From contig NZ_JANFQO010000020.1 of the NCBI RefSeq assembly GCF_024437735.1, forward strand, positions 1 to 64,000: 64,000 nucleotides of DNA, in the 5' to 3' direction. The stretch's first letter is position 1. Each line of letters opens with the position of its first letter. The notes beneath the pieces are model-generated. The model ran no database searches and was not told the origin of the DNA. It worked only from the letters and a program-made list of their open reading frames with translations. A program made the translations under genes and the position numbers. Positions 1 to 9,296 of this stretch are shown here, in pieces. Source of the stretch: Tahibacter harae. Its GTDB lineage: Bacteria > Pseudomonadota > Gammaproteobacteria > Xanthomonadales > Rhodanobacteraceae.

Positions 1-760
1 CGGGCGCTTCGTGAGTTCCGGCATGCGGCTCCAGGCTCTCCCTCGGTTGCTCACCAGGGGCTTTACGGGCGCGCATGCCGGCTCTCGACGCCTAGAGTAC
101 GGGGGCGGCGAGACATAAGGGCTGGGGTGAGGGGGCAACGACCAACGCGCCTCGCCATCGAATTTTCGCGAAAGTCCTCAACAGGTGAAGAACCGGCAAA
201 AACCGGAATCTCTCGCGACTGAAGCGCCGCCCCCTCACCCAACCCTCTCCCCGCACACATCGAGTGCCAGGCCTGATCTTCACACGCCTCGCACCTGACC
301 TTGCGCCACATGACCGGCAACACCGCCAGCGCACTGCTTCACGCTCCTGCCAGCACGCTTTCCGACGGCCGCAACCGCCAAACCGCCGTCCAAGCACATC
401 GCTACCCGGGGGCGACAGCCCCCTCATCCGTCCTCAACAGTCATTCCCACCCACACGCCGATTCGCCCCGCACCAGCCTCATCCGGCCTGGGACGAAAGC
501 CGGCCCGAGGGCGTGACTTGAAACCGAATCCCTGACCCGGCTCGGCATCCGCACACCAAACCCCGCCTCCAGCCCTCCGAGTTCATCCCCAGCCTCCAAG
601 CCCCATACCCAGCTTCTGAACCCGATCCCGAATCGCAAATCCGCAACCCTCGCTTCTCCCGTTTGTCCCCCGCCCCGCCCTGTGTGCAAAATCGCCTTGT
701 CCCATCCGCTGCGGATGCAACTGCCATGACCGCTCCACTGCCGCCGCTACAGGCTCGCCG
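1..760. other. Repeat-rich spacer without a convincing gene
   Basis: No open frame here has protein-like composition; the short ones are arginine- and proline-rich, as expected of random high-GC reading. A 10-bp inverted repeat CCGGCATGCG/CGCATGCCGG lies at 18-27 and 72-81. A copy of the dispersed palindrome-ended repeat lies at 119-252. From about 430 to 660 the sequence becomes a low-complexity run of CCC-, AATCC- and CCAGC-rich words, similar in flavour to the spacer at 47940-48300. The promoter of the downstream kinase gene should lie near the right end, but no clear -35/-10 pair is visible. Confidence 0.6.
119..252. repeat. Dispersed intergenic repeat, copy A
   Basis: The element opens with GGCTGGGGTGAGGGGGC and closes with GCCCCCTCACCCAACCCTCTCC, so its ends are inverted copies. 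Its interior, including AACGCGCCTC, ATTTTCGC, GAAGAACCG and CTGAAGCGCCGCC, matches copy B at 38892-39078 along most of its length. It carries no gene. It looks like a non-autonomous, REP- or MITE-like element, which is inferred from form only. Confidence 0.75.
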
Positions 761-3118
761 GTGCTAGCCGGCCTGTGCTGCCTGCTGCTGTCCGCCGGAC
801 TGAGCGCCGGCCCGGCCGTCAGCCTGCGCCCGGCCATGCTGGATGCGCCGCGCGAGGCGCTGCAGCGCGGCGACGCGCTGCTGGCGCAGGGGAACCTGAG
901 CCCGGCCGCGCGCGAGCAATTGCTGCGCGACATGGCCACGGCGGCGGTGCTGGTCGCGCCGGAGCAGGCACAGCGCATTGCGGCCGAGCTGGATGCGCTG
1001 GGGCGCGAAGGCCAGCGTCCGGCCGCGGCCGCGCTGGCCGACCTGCTGCGCGCGGGACTGCGCCTGGAAAGCAACGACGTTGAGGCCGGTTTGGCCCTGG
1101 CCAATTCCGCCACCGCGACGCTGCGCAATCTCGACCAGCCGTACTGGAGCGCGCTGGCCGACCTGGAAAGCTGCCACGCCCTGCTCAGCGCCAGCCGCAG
1201 CGGCACCGCGCTGCGCTACTGCGAGCGCGCCCACGCCGCAGCGGGCGTGCTGGACGAATACGAGCGCGCCAAGACCGACAACCTGATGCAATGGGCGCTG
1301 TACGCCACCGGCGCGGCCGCGCGCGCGCTGCCCTTCGCCGAATCCGCGCGCGCACGCTACGTCGCCCTGGGCAGCCGCGGCGGCATCGCCATGATGGACG
1401 ACAACATCGCCGGGCTGCAGTTGGCCCTGGGCAAGCCGGCGCTGGCGCTGGCCGCCTCGCGCAGCGCGCTGGCCTATGAGCTGGCCAACGGCAAGATCCA
1501 GCACTCCGTTTCCTCGCGCCAGAACGTGGCCAAGGCGCTGGCTGCGCTGGGCCAGCCGCGCGAGGCGCTCAAGGAGATCGACACCGCCCTGGCCACCGCG
1601 CGCCGGCTGGAACTGGGCCGCCTGCAGGCGCAGCTGCTCGCCAGCCAGGCGCAGATCGCCGAGCACAGCGGCCGCCTGGCGCTGGCGCTGGCCGCCACGC
1701 GCGAGCTGATCGAACTCAATGCGCGCCTGTCCAGCCGCGAAGTCGAGCGCGCCGTGGCCGAGCTGGATGCCCACTACGGCGCCCAGGCGCGCGAAAGCGA
1801 GATCCGCGCCCTGCGCCAGGCCGCCGAACTGCAGACCGCGCTGCTGCGCGCGGCCGAGGCGGACAAGGCCGGCGAACGCACCCGCGCCCGCTTCTACGCC
1901 CTGGCCCTGGTCGCCGCGCTCTGCGTGGGCGTGCTGCTGGCCGCGCTGATTGCGTTGCGGCTGCGCTGGCTGGCCCGCCTCAACGCCGCACTGGAGCAGG
2001 TCAACCGCACCCGCGCCGACATGCTCGCCATGGCCGCGCACGAGGTGCGCAACCCCATGGCCGCAATCAGCGGCCTGATCGACATGGCCCTGCACCGCAT
2101 CAACGACCGCCGTGCGCGCGGCCTGCTGGAAACCGCCCGCGCCACCTCGATCGAGCTGGTGCGCACGGCCGAGGACTATCTCGACCACGCCCAGCTCGCG
2201 CTGGACCGCATGAACCTGCGCCAGGAAGCCTTCGACCTGCCCGCCCTGCTGGCCCAGGTCGCCGGCCTGTTCCACGCCGAGCTGGCCGGGCGTCCGCTGC
2301 GCCTGGTGCTGCAGGCCGATCCGGAGCTGCCGCGCCTGGTCTGCGGCGATGCTGCGCGTCTGCAGCAGGTGCTGGTCAACCTGCTCGGCAACGCGGTCAA
2401 GTTCACCAGCCAGGGCGAAGTGCGTCTGGAAGCCGTCGCCCTGGCCGGCGAATGGGTGCGCTTCCGCATCAGCGACTCCGGCCCCGGCATCGCCGCGCAC
2501 GAGGTGGAACGCCTGCTGCAGCCGTTTGAACGCGGCGACGGCCGCACCCGCCGCGGCACCGGGCTGGGCCTGTCCATTGCCAACCAGCTGATCCAGGTCA
2601 TGGGCGGCCAGCTGCAGATCGAGACCGAGCCCGGCATAGGCAGCCGCTTCGCCTTCAACCTGCACCTGGCCGCCGCGCCGCGGCCGGCCGCGCCGGTGAT
2701 CGCCGCGCGCCGCGGCCGCGTGCTGCTGGTGGACGACGACCCCGCCATCCGCGAACTGCTCAGCGCCCAGCTGGACGCGCTGAGCCTGGAACACCGCGTC
2801 GCCGCCGGCATAGACGAGGCCCTGGCGATCTGGCGCGAGTTCCACCCGGAGACTTTGCTGGTCGACCTGCACCTGGACCGCGAGAACGGCGTCGACCTGA
2901 TCCGCCGCCTGCGCGCCGAATGCGCTCCGGCCGCACCGCCGCGCTGCCTGATCCACAGCGCCTCGCCGCCGGACGGCCCGCACGACCGCACGCCGCCGGA
3001 GTGGAACATCCAGTGGGTGCGCAAGCCCATGCCGCTGCGCGAACTGGGTAGACTGCTGGGCGGCGATGCCGCAAACATGGATCGCGAGAAGCATGGATCT
3101 AGTGCGGCGGTGGCCTGA
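761..3118 (+). CDS. Hybrid sensor histidine kinase/response regulator with TPR-like sensor region
   Basis: The 785-residue protein starts with GTG and a hydrophobic signal-like segment. Residues 30-340 are alanine-rich helical repeats resembling TPRs, probably a periplasmic sensor, followed by a membrane helix near 375-395. The cytoplasmic part has a HisKA box with phospho-accepting His427 (AAHEVRNPMAA), an HATPase domain with N box LVNLLGN around 538-544, G1 DSGPGIA and G2 GTGLGLS. A C-terminal receiver domain begins at VLLVDDDPA (654 on), with acceptor Asp702 and conserved Lys755. No DNA-binding domain follows, so output must go through a separate partner or through the internal receiver. 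An OmpA-domain gene starts 18 bases downstream and may be co-transcribed. The input signal cannot be inferred. Confidence 0.9.
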   Translation: MLAGLCCLLLSAGLSAGPAVSLRPAMLDAPREALQRGDALLAQGNLSPAAREQLLRDMATAAVLVAPEQAQRIAAELDALGREGQRPAAAALADLLRAGLRLESNDVEAGLALANSATATLRNLDQPYWSALADLESCHALLSASRSGTALRYCERAHAAAGVLDEYERAKTDNLMQWALYATGAAARALPFAESARARYVALGSRGGIAMMDDNIAGLQLALGKPALALAASRSALAYELANGKIQHSVSSRQNVAKALAALGQPREALKEIDTALATARRLELGRLQAQLLASQAQIAEHSGRLALALAATRELIELNARLSSREVERAVAELDAHYGAQARESEIRALRQAAELQTALLRAAEADKAGERTRARFYALALVAALCVGVLLAALIALRLRWLARLNAALEQVNRTRADMLAMAAHEVRNPMAAISGLIDMALHRINDRRARGLLETARATSIELVRTAEDYLDHAQLALDRMNLRQEAFDLPALLAQVAGLFHAELAGRPLRLVLQADPELPRLVCGDAARLQQVLVNLLGNAVKFTSQGEVRLEAVALAGEWVRFRISDSGPGIAAHEVERLLQPFERGDGRTRRGTGLGLSIANQLIQVMGGQLQIETEPGIGSRFAFNLHLAAAPRPAAPVIAARRGRVLLVDDDPAIRELLSAQLDALSLEHRVAAGIDEALAIWREFHPETLLVDLHLDRENGVDLIRRLRAECAPAAPPRCLIHSASPPDGPHDRTPPEWNIQWVRKPMPLRELGRLLGGDAANMDREKHGSSAAVA

Positions 3119-3136
3119 GTTCACCGGGAACACGCA

Positions 3137-3604
3137 ATGAAGGAAATCGTGACCACATCGCTTCTGCTGCTATTGATGGCATTTCCCGCGGCACAGGAAA
3201 CGCGGCGGGAAGACGACGGCTGCGCACCCGGGTTCAGCATCGACATCCGTGGCGTCGCCTTCAAGCGCCGTGCACCGGCGGAAAAGCAGCCGCTGGAATC
3301 CGCCATCGCCGACGCCGAGCAGCTGCAGGCACTGACGGCCCTGCTGGACGCCACCGCAAAATACAAAGATTACAAATACACAATATCCGGACACACCGAC
3401 ACCGAGGAATGCAGCGGCAGCGACTGCGCCGCGCTTTCCCTGCGCCGCGCCCAGGCAGTACGCGACTGGCTGGTGGCAAAAGGTGCAAGCCCGGCCCTTT
3501 TCGTCGCTGTGACCGGCGCCGGCGCGGACCGGCCGATCGACGCCAACGACACCGAGGAACAGCGCGCCAGGAACCGGCGGGTGGAGTTCGATCTGGTGTT
3601 CTGA
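3137..3604 (+). CDS. OmpA-domain periplasmic or outer-membrane protein
   Basis: This 155-residue protein has a signal peptide (MKEIVTTSLLLLLMAFPAAQ) and one OmpA C-terminal peptidoglycan-binding domain. The domain shows ISGHTDTEE, the LSLRRAQAVRDWLVAKG helix and the ending EEQRARNRRVEFDLVF, with the Asp and Arg that bind diaminopimelate. Two extra cysteines sit in the loop EECSGSDC. It follows the hybrid kinase gene by 18 bases, so the two may form one unit, with the domain anchoring something near the cell wall. There is no beta-barrel or lipobox, so this is a soluble periplasmic version of the family. Confidence 0.85.
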   Translation: MKEIVTTSLLLLLMAFPAAQETRREDDGCAPGFSIDIRGVAFKRRAPAEKQPLESAIADAEQLQALTALLDATAKYKDYKYTISGHTDTEECSGSDCAALSLRRAQAVRDWLVAKGASPALFVAVTGAGADRPIDANDTEEQRARNRRVEFDLVF

Positions 3605-3733
3605 CCGGGAAAAGGTTCGGATACGGCCGGCTGCGGCGCGGACCAGCTGCAACCGGCGTCGCGCCGTATCAGCCCAGCGCGTCGCCGGCAGCCAGGCGGC
3701 GCAGGCAGCAAGGCCCTGCGCCGGCCTGCAATC
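3605..3733. other. Convergent spacer
   Basis: The spacer lies between the converging OmpA-domain and cyclophilin genes. Several GC-rich inverted repeats are possible, but none is followed by a T-run on either strand, so no intrinsic terminator is called. Confidence 0.4.
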
Positions 3734-4681
3734 TCAGGGCAGCCTCACCGGCAGCGGCACATTGCACACTTCCACTTTGCCGGCCGGCTGCAGATACCAG
3801 TCGTCGGTGCGGTTGCGGCGGGTCTCGACCAGGGCGGTGAAGGTGTCGGTATCGGTGCGCAGCAGTTCCAGCTTGCTGCGCTCGTCGGGCGGCAGTTCGC
3901 TGCCCAGGCGTACGGTCTTGAGCGGGATGCGCTGTTCGGGCTTGTCGTAGAAGCCCAGCGCGCCGCCGCCGCGCGGCAGTGCGGACAGCAGTTCCATGCC
4001 CTGCACCACGCGGCCGACCAGGGTCACGTTGCGGTCCAGATGGCGCGGCGAATGGCCCAGCACCACGTACAGCTCGCTGCCGTTGCCGCTGTCGGCGGCG
4101 TTGTCGCGGCCTGCGCCGACCATGCCATAGCAGTGCGCCAGCCAGGTGCGGCCGGCCTTTTCGTCGCGCGCGGCCGGGAAGCCGCCGCTCCAACCCACCT
4201 GGGGCGCGTAGACATCGCCGTCGGGCAGCGCCACGAAGGGCTGTTTGGCGATGGCCTGGGAGAACTCGCCGGGCAATGAGCGCCTGGCTTCGCCGAAGGG
4301 CTTGGCTTTGTCCTTGTCGCCGGATTCGGGATCGCCCCACTGCACCACGTAGTTGTCGTGCACGCGCAGTATGGCCAGGCCGTCGAAATAGTGCTGGCGC
4401 AGCAGGGTGCGGATGTTGGCCACGTGCTGCGGCGCGTACTGCGGCGCCAGTTCGATGATGACGCGGCCGGCGGCGAAATCCAGGTACACGCTGTTGTCCG
4501 GATCCAGCCGGCGCCAGTCCGACGGCTTGCTCGCGGCCAGCACCTCGGCCATGGTCCTGCCTTTGCGCGGCGGCGTATCGGCACCGGCCTGGCCGGCCAG
4601 CAGCGCCAGCAGCACGGCGGCGGCAATGCCCGCGCCGCGGCGCAGTGCGGGGTTGCAGCGAGTCTCGGACGTACTGGCCAT
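3734..4681 (-). CDS. Secreted cyclophilin-type peptidyl-prolyl cis-trans isomerase
   Basis: This enzyme of 315 residues isomerises proline peptide bonds, presumably in the periplasm. The start at 4681 is chosen because GGAGA sits 6 bases upstream (4688-4692) and a signal peptide follows ([19 protein letters not shown]). The fold runs from [16 protein letters not shown] through [45 protein letters not shown] and [22 protein letters not shown]. The canonical active-site arginine of the FHRV motif is kept in the form LRVH. The insertion between about 120 and 175 is larger than in PpiA-size cyclophilins. An in-frame extension to 4960 has no Shine-Dalgarno sequence and would bury the signal peptide. 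Confidence 0.88.
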   Translation of the reverse strand: MASTSETRCNPALRRGAGIAAAVLLALLAGQAGADTPPRKGRTMAEVLAASKPSDWRRLDPDNSVYLDFAAGRVIIELAPQYAPQHVANIRTLLRQHYFDGLAILRVHDNYVVQWGDPESGDKDKAKPFGEARRSLPGEFSQAIAKQPFVALPDGDVYAPQVGWSGGFPAARDEKAGRTWLAHCYGMVGAGRDNAADSGNGSELYVVLGHSPRHLDRNVTLVGRVVQGMELLSALPRGGGALGFYDKPEQRIPLKTVRLGSELPPDERSKLELLRTDTDTFTALVETRRNRTDDWYLQPAGKVEVCNVPLPVRLP

Positions 4682-4918
4682 CACTTTTCTCCGCCGTGGT
4701 GAGTCTGGATTATAGGCACGCAAGCGTTCCGCCCAGGCAACGGCCGCGCCGACGGAAGATTTCTCGAGCGTCCGCGCCGGTTCCGACCGGCCGCCAGGCG
4801 GCCGGCGCAGCGCCGCACTGCGGCCGGCAGCTGCGGTTCCTGTGTGAACGCAACGCAGAATTCCCGTCCGCGGCATGCGCGTCGCGTGCATTCGCCACAC
4901 GACGCCGTGGTTTTTCGG

Positions 4919-4950
4919 CAAAAGAAAACCCGCGCCGGAACCGGCGCGGG
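4919..4950 (-). terminator. Intrinsic terminator of the TonB-receptor gene
   Basis: Read on the minus strand, a perfect 10-bp GC stem CCCGCGCCGG/CCGGCGCGGG (4950-4929, two-base tip) is followed directly by TTTTCTTT. It starts 29 bases after the receptor stop codon and separates that gene from the cyclophilin gene. Confidence 0.85.
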
Positions 4951-4978
4951 TCGGTTGCAAAGCCGCGGCCGCAGCCGG

Positions 4979-7405
4979 TCAGAACTTCATCGCGAGACGT
5001 GCGAAGTACGAAGTGCCGTTCAGGCCGAACTGCACGCTGTCGAACAGGTGGCCGTTATCGGTCTCGTCCGGATTCTGCTTGTCCGGGAACTGGTCGAAGA
5101 TATTCGCCGCGCCGACGGTGAGCTTGACGTTGTCGTTGAAGGCGTAGCTCACGCTGGCGTCGGCCGAGGTCTTGGCGCCGTAGTTCAGGAACACCGGCGG
5201 ACCGGAGAACGAACCCAGCGTCTGCGAGCCGAAGTGGATGATCTTGAACATCGTGTCCCACTTGCCGAACGAGTAGTCGAAGGCCAGCGTCGCCTTGGTG
5301 CTGGGTGCGCCGTCTTCGATGAAGCGGCGTTCGCGGTCGGACAGGAAGGTCTCCGGACCGCCCGGGCCGGACAGCGGTCCCGGCACGTTGACCTGGGTGA
5401 TCTCGGTCTTGCCGTGGTTGAGCGCGAAATACGTGCTCAGTTCGCCGTCGCCCACTTCGGTGCTGTGGGAAATGGTGAGATCGATGCCGGTGGTGCGCGT
5501 ATCCACGGCGTTCACGAAGAACGCCGCCGCGCCCACGCCGCGCTGGACCAGCAGCTCGCGCAGCTCGTCGCTGATCGCCTCGCTGTCCGCGGCGAACTGG
5601 CCCGACAGCACGACGCGGTCGTCGATGTCGATGCGGTAGCCGTCCAGCGTGACGGTGAGGTTTTCTAGCGGATTCCAGGCAAAGCCCAGGGTGAAGCTGG
5701 TCGCCTCTTCCTCGCGCAGCGATTCGATGCCGGCGGTGCGGGCATAGACGCTGTCGTTGCGCGCGAGCAGGATGTCCAGCGGATCGCCGCCGACGAATTC
5801 CGTATAGGTGGACTGGAAATCGCGCTGCTGCAGCGAGGGTGCGCGGAAGCCGGTGCTGGCCGAGCCGCGCAGCAGGAAGGTGTCGGTAGCCTTGAACGAG
5901 GAGGTCAGCTTGCCGGTCGTGGTCTGGCCGAAGTCGCTGTAGTCCTCGAAGCGCAGCGCCGCGCCGGTCATGAAGCGGTCGGTCCAGTTGAGTTCAAAGT
6001 CAGCGTAGGCGGCCCAGCTGGTGCGGCTGGAATCCGTCTCGTCGTTGGGCTGGAAGCCGGGATAGCCCTGGCTGCCGGCATTGCCGCCGCCGGGGCCGTC
6101 ATAGTCGTCCCAGGAGCCGCGTTCGCCGGCGAAGATCTCGTAGTTCTCGCGGCGGCGCTCCAGGCCGAACGCGACGTTGGTGCCGGCCAGCACATTGTCC
6201 AGATAGCGCGAGAAATCCAGGTTGGTGGTGTACTGGGTGAAGGCGTAGCCGCCGGCGTCGAACTTGCTCGCGCCGCGGCCCGGGCCGCCGTTGAGCAGAT
6301 CCTGGTTGGCCTGCGAGGCGTTGATCGTATTGCTGATGTTGTTCAGCAGCTCGTTGTAGCCGTAGGTCTGCGAGATGTCGGCGCGCCAGCCGCCGAGTTC
6401 GGCCCACACGCCGGCGATCAGGGTGCGGTCTTCCAGGTCGCCGTTGATGTAGGGAACGAATCCATTCGGATACATTGCCGCAGAGTTGCGCGAAGGGATG
6501 TCGTCGCTGCCGATGCCGCCGCGGGCGAAGGCGCCGGAGGAGGCGTAGCGGTCCTGGTAGCCGCCGCTGAAGTAGAAATGCGCGGCGTCGCCGAGCGGGA
6601 TCTCGCCGTTGAGGAAAATCGTGCGGTTGTCGGTCTTGGTGTCGCCGATGGTGCGCGGGCCGACGGAACGGTCGGAACGGCCGCGCTTGAGCCATTCGCC
6701 GGTCAGCGCGATGGCGCCGCCGTTGGCCAGCTCGAAGCCGCAATAGGCCGAGGCCAGCGTGTTCTCGCCGTCGCCGCGGGAATACTGGCCGAAGCCCAGC
6801 ACGCTCTCGCAGCCCGGCGTCTTCTTCAGCGCGACGTTGATAACGCCGGCGATGGCGTCCGAACCGTACTGCGCCGCCGCGCCGTCGCGCAGCACTTCCA
6901 CGCGCTCGATCGCCAGCAGCGGGATGGTGTTGAAATCGGTGCCGGTATTGCCGCGGTTGCGCGCACCGAAAATGTTGACGATGGCGGCCTGGTGCTGGCG
7001 CTTGCCGTTGAGCAGGACCAGGGTCTGGTCCGAACCCAGGCCGCGCAGCATGGCCGAATCGACCAGGTCGGCATTGTCCGCGCCGGTCTGGCGGGTGGAA
7101 TTGAACGAAGGCGCGATGTACTGCAGCGACTGCGCCAGGTCGAACTGGGCGCCCTGCTCGGCGATCTTGTCCATGGGAATGATGTCGACCGCGACCGGCG
7201 TCTCCACTTCCGAGGAACGGCCGTAGCGGCGCGAACCGACTACCGAGATGGTTTCCAGCTCCTGCGTGTCGCTCTTGGCGGCACCGTCCTGCGCGGCTTC
7301 GGCTTCCGCCGTTTCAGCCGCCAGCAGCTGCGCCGGCACCAGTGCCGTCACGCAGCCAAAGGCCCCGGCGGCCCACAGCGCAGTCCACAAACGTGATTTC
7401 CCCAT
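4979..7405 (-). CDS. TonB-dependent outer-membrane receptor
   Basis: This 808-residue receptor should import a scarce ligand across the outer membrane using TonB energy. It has a signal peptide ending near LLAAET, a TonB-box-like ETISVVGSR near residue 52, and a plug domain with LRGLGSDQTLVLLNGKR, IERVEVLRDGAAAQYGSDAI and AGVINVALKK. A long barrel ends in the terminal phenylalanine of SYFARLAMKF. GGAGGAG lies 7 bases before the ATG. It is flanked by a transporter of the MHS family but lies too far away to form an operon with it. No Fur-box-like palindrome is evident, so the ligand (siderophore, carbohydrate or other) is unknown. Confidence 0.92.
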   Translation of the reverse strand: MGKSRLWTALWAAGAFGCVTALVPAQLLAAETAEAEAAQDGAAKSDTQELETISVVGSRRYGRSSEVETPVAVDIIPMDKIAEQGAQFDLAQSLQYIAPSFNSTRQTGADNADLVDSAMLRGLGSDQTLVLLNGKRQHQAAIVNIFGARNRGNTGTDFNTIPLLAIERVEVLRDGAAAQYGSDAIAGVINVALKKTPGCESVLGFGQYSRGDGENTLASAYCGFELANGGAIALTGEWLKRGRSDRSVGPRTIGDTKTDNRTIFLNGEIPLGDAAHFYFSGGYQDRYASSGAFARGGIGSDDIPSRNSAAMYPNGFVPYINGDLEDRTLIAGVWAELGGWRADISQTYGYNELLNNISNTINASQANQDLLNGGPGRGASKFDAGGYAFTQYTTNLDFSRYLDNVLAGTNVAFGLERRRENYEIFAGERGSWDDYDGPGGGNAGSQGYPGFQPNDETDSSRTSWAAYADFELNWTDRFMTGAALRFEDYSDFGQTTTGKLTSSFKATDTFLLRGSASTGFRAPSLQQRDFQSTYTEFVGGDPLDILLARNDSVYARTAGIESLREEEATSFTLGFAWNPLENLTVTLDGYRIDIDDRVVLSGQFAADSEAISDELRELLVQRGVGAAAFFVNAVDTRTTGIDLTISHSTEVGDGELSTYFALNHGKTEITQVNVPGPLSGPGGPETFLSDRERRFIEDGAPSTKATLAFDYSFGKWDTMFKIIHFGSQTLGSFSGPPVFLNYGAKTSADASVSYAFNDNVKLTVGAANIFDQFPDKQNPDETDNGHLFDSVQFGLNGTSYFARLAMKF

Positions 7406-7412
7406 GACCCCA

Positions 7413-7419
7413 CTCCTCC
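7413..7419 (-). promoter_or_regulatory. Strong Shine-Dalgarno of the TonB-receptor gene
   Basis: GGAGGAG on the minus strand lies 7 bases before the ATG at 7405 and fixes the start. Confidence 0.75.
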
Positions 7420-7558
7420 GATTTGTTCAAACTTCGTTAGCTTACCGTGATGGCGAATGAACGTCTAAGCTTATGCCGCCCGAACACTGCGGCAGCCGTC
7501 ACGTCTCCACGGCGGGTACCGCCGGGCTGCGCGACGGCCTAGCGCAGGGCTGCCGGCC

Positions 7559-8884
7559 TCAACCCGGCCCCCCGGCCGGGTCGCGGTCTATGCGCGAGGT
7601 GCGGCGCGTGTCCGCCGTGAACACATAGACCAGCAGCGACACGCCGATGCAGGCGGTCACGTACCAGTAGAAACCCGCTTCCAGGCCCTGGCTCCTGAAC
7701 CACAGCGCCAGGTATTCCGCCGTGCCGCCGAACAGCGACACGGTCAGCGCATAAGGCAGGCCCACGCCCAGCGCGCGCACCTCGACCGGGAACAGCTCGG
7801 CCTTGACCACGGCGTTGATCGCCGTATAGCCGCTGACCGCGGCCAGCGCGAGCACGATCAGGCCGAACGCCTGCAGCGGCGTGACGCCGGCCTCCAGCGC
7901 GGCGAACAGCGGCACCGTGCCCAGGGTACCCAGCACGCCGAAGCCGATCAGCAGCGGGCGCCGGCCGATCCGGTCCGACAGCGCGCCCACCAGCGGCTGC
8001 AGCAGCATGAATACGAACAGCGCCGCAGCCGAGACCGCGGTCGCGTCGTCCTTGCTCATGCCGGCGCTGACCACCAGGTATTTCTGCATGTAGGTGGTGA
8101 AAGTGTAGAAGGCCAGCGTACCGCCCAGGGTCAGCCCGACCACGGTCAGCAGCTCGCGCGGATGGCGCAGCAGTTCCTGGATCTGGCGGCGCGAACGGCG
8201 CGCCGCGGACTGGCCCTGGAACGATTCGGTCTCGCGCATGCTGCGGCGCAGGTACAGCGACACCAGCGCGGCCAGCGCGCCGATCCCGAACGGGATGCGC
8301 CAGCCCCAGTCATGCAGCTGTTGCGGCGTCAGCAGCACGCGCTGGAGCAGGATCAGCACCGCCAGCGCAAGCAGCTGGCCCATGATGAGGGTGACGTACT
8401 GGAAACTGGACCAGAAGCCGCGGTGCTCGCGGCTGGCCATCTCGCTGAGATATGTGGCCGAGGCGCCGTATTCGCCGCCCACGCTCAAGCCCTGCAGCAG
8501 CCGTGCGAACAGCAGCAGCACCGGCGCGGCCACGCCGATCTGGGCATAGCCCGGGGTCAGCGCGATCAGCAGCGAACCGCCGCACATCAGCAGCACCGAC
8601 AGCACCAGCGCGGCCTTGCGCCCATGCCGGTCGGCGTACTGGCCCAGCAGCAGGCCGCCCAGCGGCCGCATCAGGAATCCCACGGCGAACACCGCCGCGG
8701 TATTGAGCAACTGCGCCGTCTGGTCGCCGGACGGAAAGAATACCGGCGCGAAATACAGCGCGAAGGCGGTATACACGTACCAGTCGTACCACTCGACCAG
8801 ATTGCCCACCGAACCGCTGAAGATGGAGCGCAGGCGCTGCGTCGTGGTCAGTCCCTGCGCTGGCGGCTTGGGCGGTTCGGTCAC
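7559..8884 (-). CDS. MFS transporter, metabolite:H+ symporter (MHS) family
   Basis: The 441-residue protein has 12 predicted membrane segments and belongs to the sugar-porter-like MHS branch that includes alpha-ketoglutarate permease KgtP. Diagnostic features are GSVGNLVEWYDWYVYTAF near the N terminus, GQYADRHGRK between helices 2 and 3, RLLQGLSVGGEYG in helix 4 and a second loop motif LSDRIGRRPLL. It starts with GTG preceded by GGAAG. The likely substrate is a small carboxylate, by family only. It stands alone, with a decayed gene upstream. Confidence 0.88.
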   Translation of the reverse strand: MTEPPKPPAQGLTTTQRLRSIFSGSVGNLVEWYDWYVYTAFALYFAPVFFPSGDQTAQLLNTAAVFAVGFLMRPLGGLLLGQYADRHGRKAALVLSVLLMCGGSLLIALTPGYAQIGVAAPVLLLFARLLQGLSVGGEYGASATYLSEMASREHRGFWSSFQYVTLIMGQLLALAVLILLQRVLLTPQQLHDWGWRIPFGIGALAALVSLYLRRSMRETESFQGQSAARRSRRQIQELLRHPRELLTVVGLTLGGTLAFYTFTTYMQKYLVVSAGMSKDDATAVSAAALFVFMLLQPLVGALSDRIGRRPLLIGFGVLGTLGTVPLFAALEAGVTPLQAFGLIVLALAAVSGYTAINAVVKAELFPVEVRALGVGLPYALTVSLFGGTAEYLALWFRSQGLEAGFYWYVTACIGVSLLVYVFTADTRRTSRIDRDPAGGPG

Positions 8885-8908
8885 GGCAGGCTTCCCGCGG
8901 AAAGTGGC

Positions 8909-9238
8909 CTAGCCTGCCACAAAGCCGGCGCGGCAGTGGTGCTTGCGCGGCATGGCCGCGGCAATCGTACGAATCGCCCAAGCAACCTGCCGCGGATCGT
9001 CATGACCTGGCCGCGACCCCCACTGCAAGGCAAACAGCCCCGCGCCCCAGGCCGCGTTCAATTCAACGCAGGCCCAGCCGCGGCCCTGGATACGGCCTAC
9101 ATCCACCACCACCGCTTCCGGCAGATCGACGCGCTCGTCGGCGAGCAGGCGTTCAAGATTCGCATGACTTGGCCACAGGGCGTTTCTGCCCCCGGCTCCG
9201 GCGCACAGCCTAGCGGCCGGCGGCTCATGTACGCCTGA
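8909..9238 (-). pseudogene. Remnant of an ATP-grasp domain protein (C-terminal fragment)
   Basis: In one minus-strand frame the residues LPEAVVVDVG, then GRGWACVELNAAWGAGL, read like the conserved C-terminal end of the ATP-grasp family formerly called DUF4343, where VVDVG...GWAVVEANAAWGAG is usual. Upstream codons lack the rest of the domain: the frame soon runs antisense to the lipoprotein gene at 9297. After GAGL the expected YGCDP is replaced by unrelated sequence. I read this as a broken gene fragment; it could also be chance similarity. Confidence 0.5.
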
Positions 9239-9296
9239 CCCACCCCGCTTCGTTCCTGCGTGGAGACAGCTGTCATCCAACCCACGGAGCACTCCC

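Noticed and set aside
764-3133. A 789-codon minus-strand frame opposite the hybrid kinase
   Set aside because: Its translation is rich in Ala, Gln, Arg and Gly with no domains; it is a codon-bias shadow of the kinase gene.
7421-7475. Promoter for the TonB receptor (TTAGAC with TAAGCT)
   Set aside because: The hexamers are poor matches with 18-base spacing, and cannot be told from chance.
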